Shown here piece by piece: positions 6,325-7,452 of a stretch of 7,452 bases of DNA. The stretch is from Syntrophobacterales bacterium (GTDB lineage: Bacteria > Desulfobacterota > Syntrophobacteria > BM002): the NCBI GenBank assembly GCA_030601545.1, contig JAUVTM010000100.1, positions 1-7,452 on the forward strand. The letters are read 5' to 3'. Made by a program: the position numbers and the translations under genes. Every line of letters begins with the position of its first letter. Position 1 is the first letter of the stretch. Below the pieces are notes generated by a model. The model saw only the letters and a program-made list of their open reading frames with translations, had not been told where the DNA came from and did no database searches.

Positions 6325-6408
6325 GCCGACCGGAGCAAGGGGGAAAGAGTATGGGAGCTCCCTCAGGGGGCAGTCCAAAGCCGGGTCCTTTGGGTCCGGA
6401 TTCTTTAT

Positions 6409-7452
6409 TCACTTCTGGAAGACGAACTTGCGCATGGCCACATTGAGTAAAATGCCGACGCTCGCCATGGTCACCACCGCTGACGATCCACCGTAACTAA
6501 CCAGTGGAAGTGGAATGCCCACCACTGGCAACATACCCAATACCATGGCGATGTTGACCGCCACATGCCAGAACACAGTGGCCGTTATGCCAAAGCCCAG
6601 CAGAGCACCAAATTGATCCCGGGAGCGGCGCGCTACATTCAGCCCCCTCAGAAGAAAACAGAGGAAAAGAGCCAACAGCAGCATACCGCCTACGAAACCC
6701 CATTCTTCAGCCAAAACGGTGAATATGAAATCAGTGTGGTGCTCAGGAATGAAGCGGAGCTGACCCTGGGTTCCTTTGAGAAATCCTTTTCCCCAGAATT
6801 GTCCCGAACCAACTGCTATCTTCGCTTGAATTATGTGGTAGCCGGCCCCTAGAGGATCTCTGCTGGGATCGAGTAGGGTTAGAATGCGCTGTTGTTGATA
6901 ACCTTTCATCAGGTACCAGAAAAGGGGAAGAGCACTCAAAGAAAAGCCTGCCAAGATAAGGAGAGAAGAAGGATTTACTCCTACAAAGAGAATGATTGAG
7001 GCGGCGATGCCCAGCAGCAGGGCGGCAGTCCCCAGATCAGGTTCCAGCACTATCAATACCACTGGCACTAAGACCATCAGTGCTGGCAGGGCCAATTCAC
7101 GGAGTTTGTAGCCTTCGCGCTTCTCCTGTCTGGCAAAAAAGCAGGCCAGAGCGATTACCAGCAGAGGTTTCATTAACTCCGAGGGCTGCGCCACAACCGC
7201 TCCCAAGTCAAGCCAGCGTTTGGAACCGGACACGGTTTTGCCAAAGATGAGCACCGCCACCAGTAGCAGTACGCCGATCACATACGCTGGATATGCAAAC
7301 CGCTCCAACCACTGGTAATCCAGGCTAAAAGCCAGAACCATCACTACCGCCCCCAGCCCCAGCCAATAAATCTGGCGGGTGATAATGCTACCATGGACCT
7401 CACCGCCAGAGAACAGCGCGCTGTATAAGGTCACCAAACCGACTGCCATAAT
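6409..7452 (-). CDS. rodA: RodA-type SEDS peptidoglycan glycosyltransferase (5' end cut at window edge)
   Basis: RodA polymerises lipid II into glycan strands in the inner membrane as part of the elongation complex with PBP2 and MreBCD. Numbering from the first in-frame Met (codon 7449-7447) gives 346 residues, but the frame continues as Ile to the edge. That Met falls inside the first membrane segment (MAVGLVTLYSALF), so the true start lies outside and a few tens of residues are missing. Visible motifs: SGSKRWLDLG (74-83) and QPSE (88-91); EPDLGTA (136-142); DPLGAGYHIIQAKIAVGSG (198-216); PEHHTDFIF (235-243), whose D240 matches the catalytic Asp of RodA; and the SEDS signature GIPLPLVSYGGSS (311-323). 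Many hydrophobic segments support a polytopic protein. FtsW is the alternative, but the HHTDFIF block and short C-terminus (KFVFQK) favour RodA. It ends with TGA at 6411-6409. Confidence 0.95.
   Translation of the reverse strand: MMAVGLVTLYSALFSGGEVHGSIITRQIYWLGLGAVVMVLAFSLDYQWLERFAYPAYVIGVLLLVAVLIFGKTVSGSKRWLDLGAVVAQPSELMKPLLVIALACFFARQEKREGYKLRELALPALMVLVPVVLIVLEPDLGTAALLLGIAASIILFVGVNPSSLLILAGFSLSALPLFWYLMKGYQQQRILTLLDPSRDPLGAGYHIIQAKIAVGSGQFWGKGFLKGTQGQLRFIPEHHTDFIFTVLAEEWGFVGGMLLLALFLCFLLRGLNVARRSRDQFGALLGFGITATVFWHVAVNIAMVLGMLPVVGIPLPLVSYGGSSAVVTMASVGILLNVAMRKFVFQK

Larger units (their letters stand above)
5832..6408. other. 577-base non-coding region between rodA and the ATP synthase operon
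   Basis: No convincing gene is present. The open frames here either start at TTG with no ribosome site or translate the octamer repeat, and their products are low-complexity. From the rodA side the region holds weak hairpins and a GGGAGCTCCC palindrome (6353-6362), the octamer inverted-repeat element (6233-6324), an unexplained stretch (about 6158-6230), an A+T-rich zone (about 6071-6157) with a 12-base palindrome and candidate promoter elements, and finally the Rex-like operator and ribosome site of atpF'. It must end the rodA transcript and start the atp transcript, so terminator and promoter functions are expected here. Confidence 0.8.

Noticed and set aside
6284..6496. Plus-strand frame of 70 codons containing HYSITPSLQ
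   Set aside because: It has a TTG start, its N-terminal part is translated octamer repeat, and the rest is antisense to the end of rodA.

Overview
The window is an F-type ATP synthase operon on the minus strand, preceded by a SEDS-family cell-wall gene. Every real gene lies on the minus strand, so transcription runs from high to low coordinates. The most likely source is a member of the Desulfobacterota (former Deltaproteobacteria). Three things suggest this: the gene order b'-b-delta-alpha-gamma-beta-epsilon without subunits a and c, a b subunit with an extra N-terminal signal-like hydrophobic segment, and a Rex-type operator in front of the operon. This placement is inferred from organisation and protein character, not from a database search.

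Layout in transcription order: (1) 7452-6409, rodA, cut at its 5' end by the window edge. (2) 6408-5832, a 577-base non-coding region. It holds an inverted pair of three-copy octamer arrays (6233-6324) with a terminator-like inner hairpin, an A+T-rich stretch (about 6071-6157) with a weak candidate promoter, and a perfect 18-base palindrome (5885-5902) matching the Rex operator consensus 53 bases upstream of the first ATP synthase gene. (3) 5831-1, seven ATP synthase genes: atpF' (b'), atpF (b), atpH (delta), atpA (alpha), atpG (gamma), atpD (beta), and the N-terminal part of atpC (epsilon), which runs off the left edge. The genes are tightly packed, with ATGA and GTGA stop/start overlaps between b'/b and b/delta, a 9-base gap before alpha, and gaps of 38, 38 and 79 bases after that.

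Together the genes encode the whole catalytic F1 head (alpha, beta, gamma, delta, epsilon) and the peripheral stalk (b, b'). The proton- or sodium-translocating subunits a and c are not here and must be encoded elsewhere, so the coupling ion cannot be read from this window. All catalytic motifs of alpha and beta are intact and I see no frameshifts.

The coding part is ordinary housekeeping DNA and I find no new biological system. The points worth a second look are the candidate Rex operator, which would tie ATP synthase expression to the NADH/NAD+ ratio, and the octamer inverted-repeat element between rodA and the operon.
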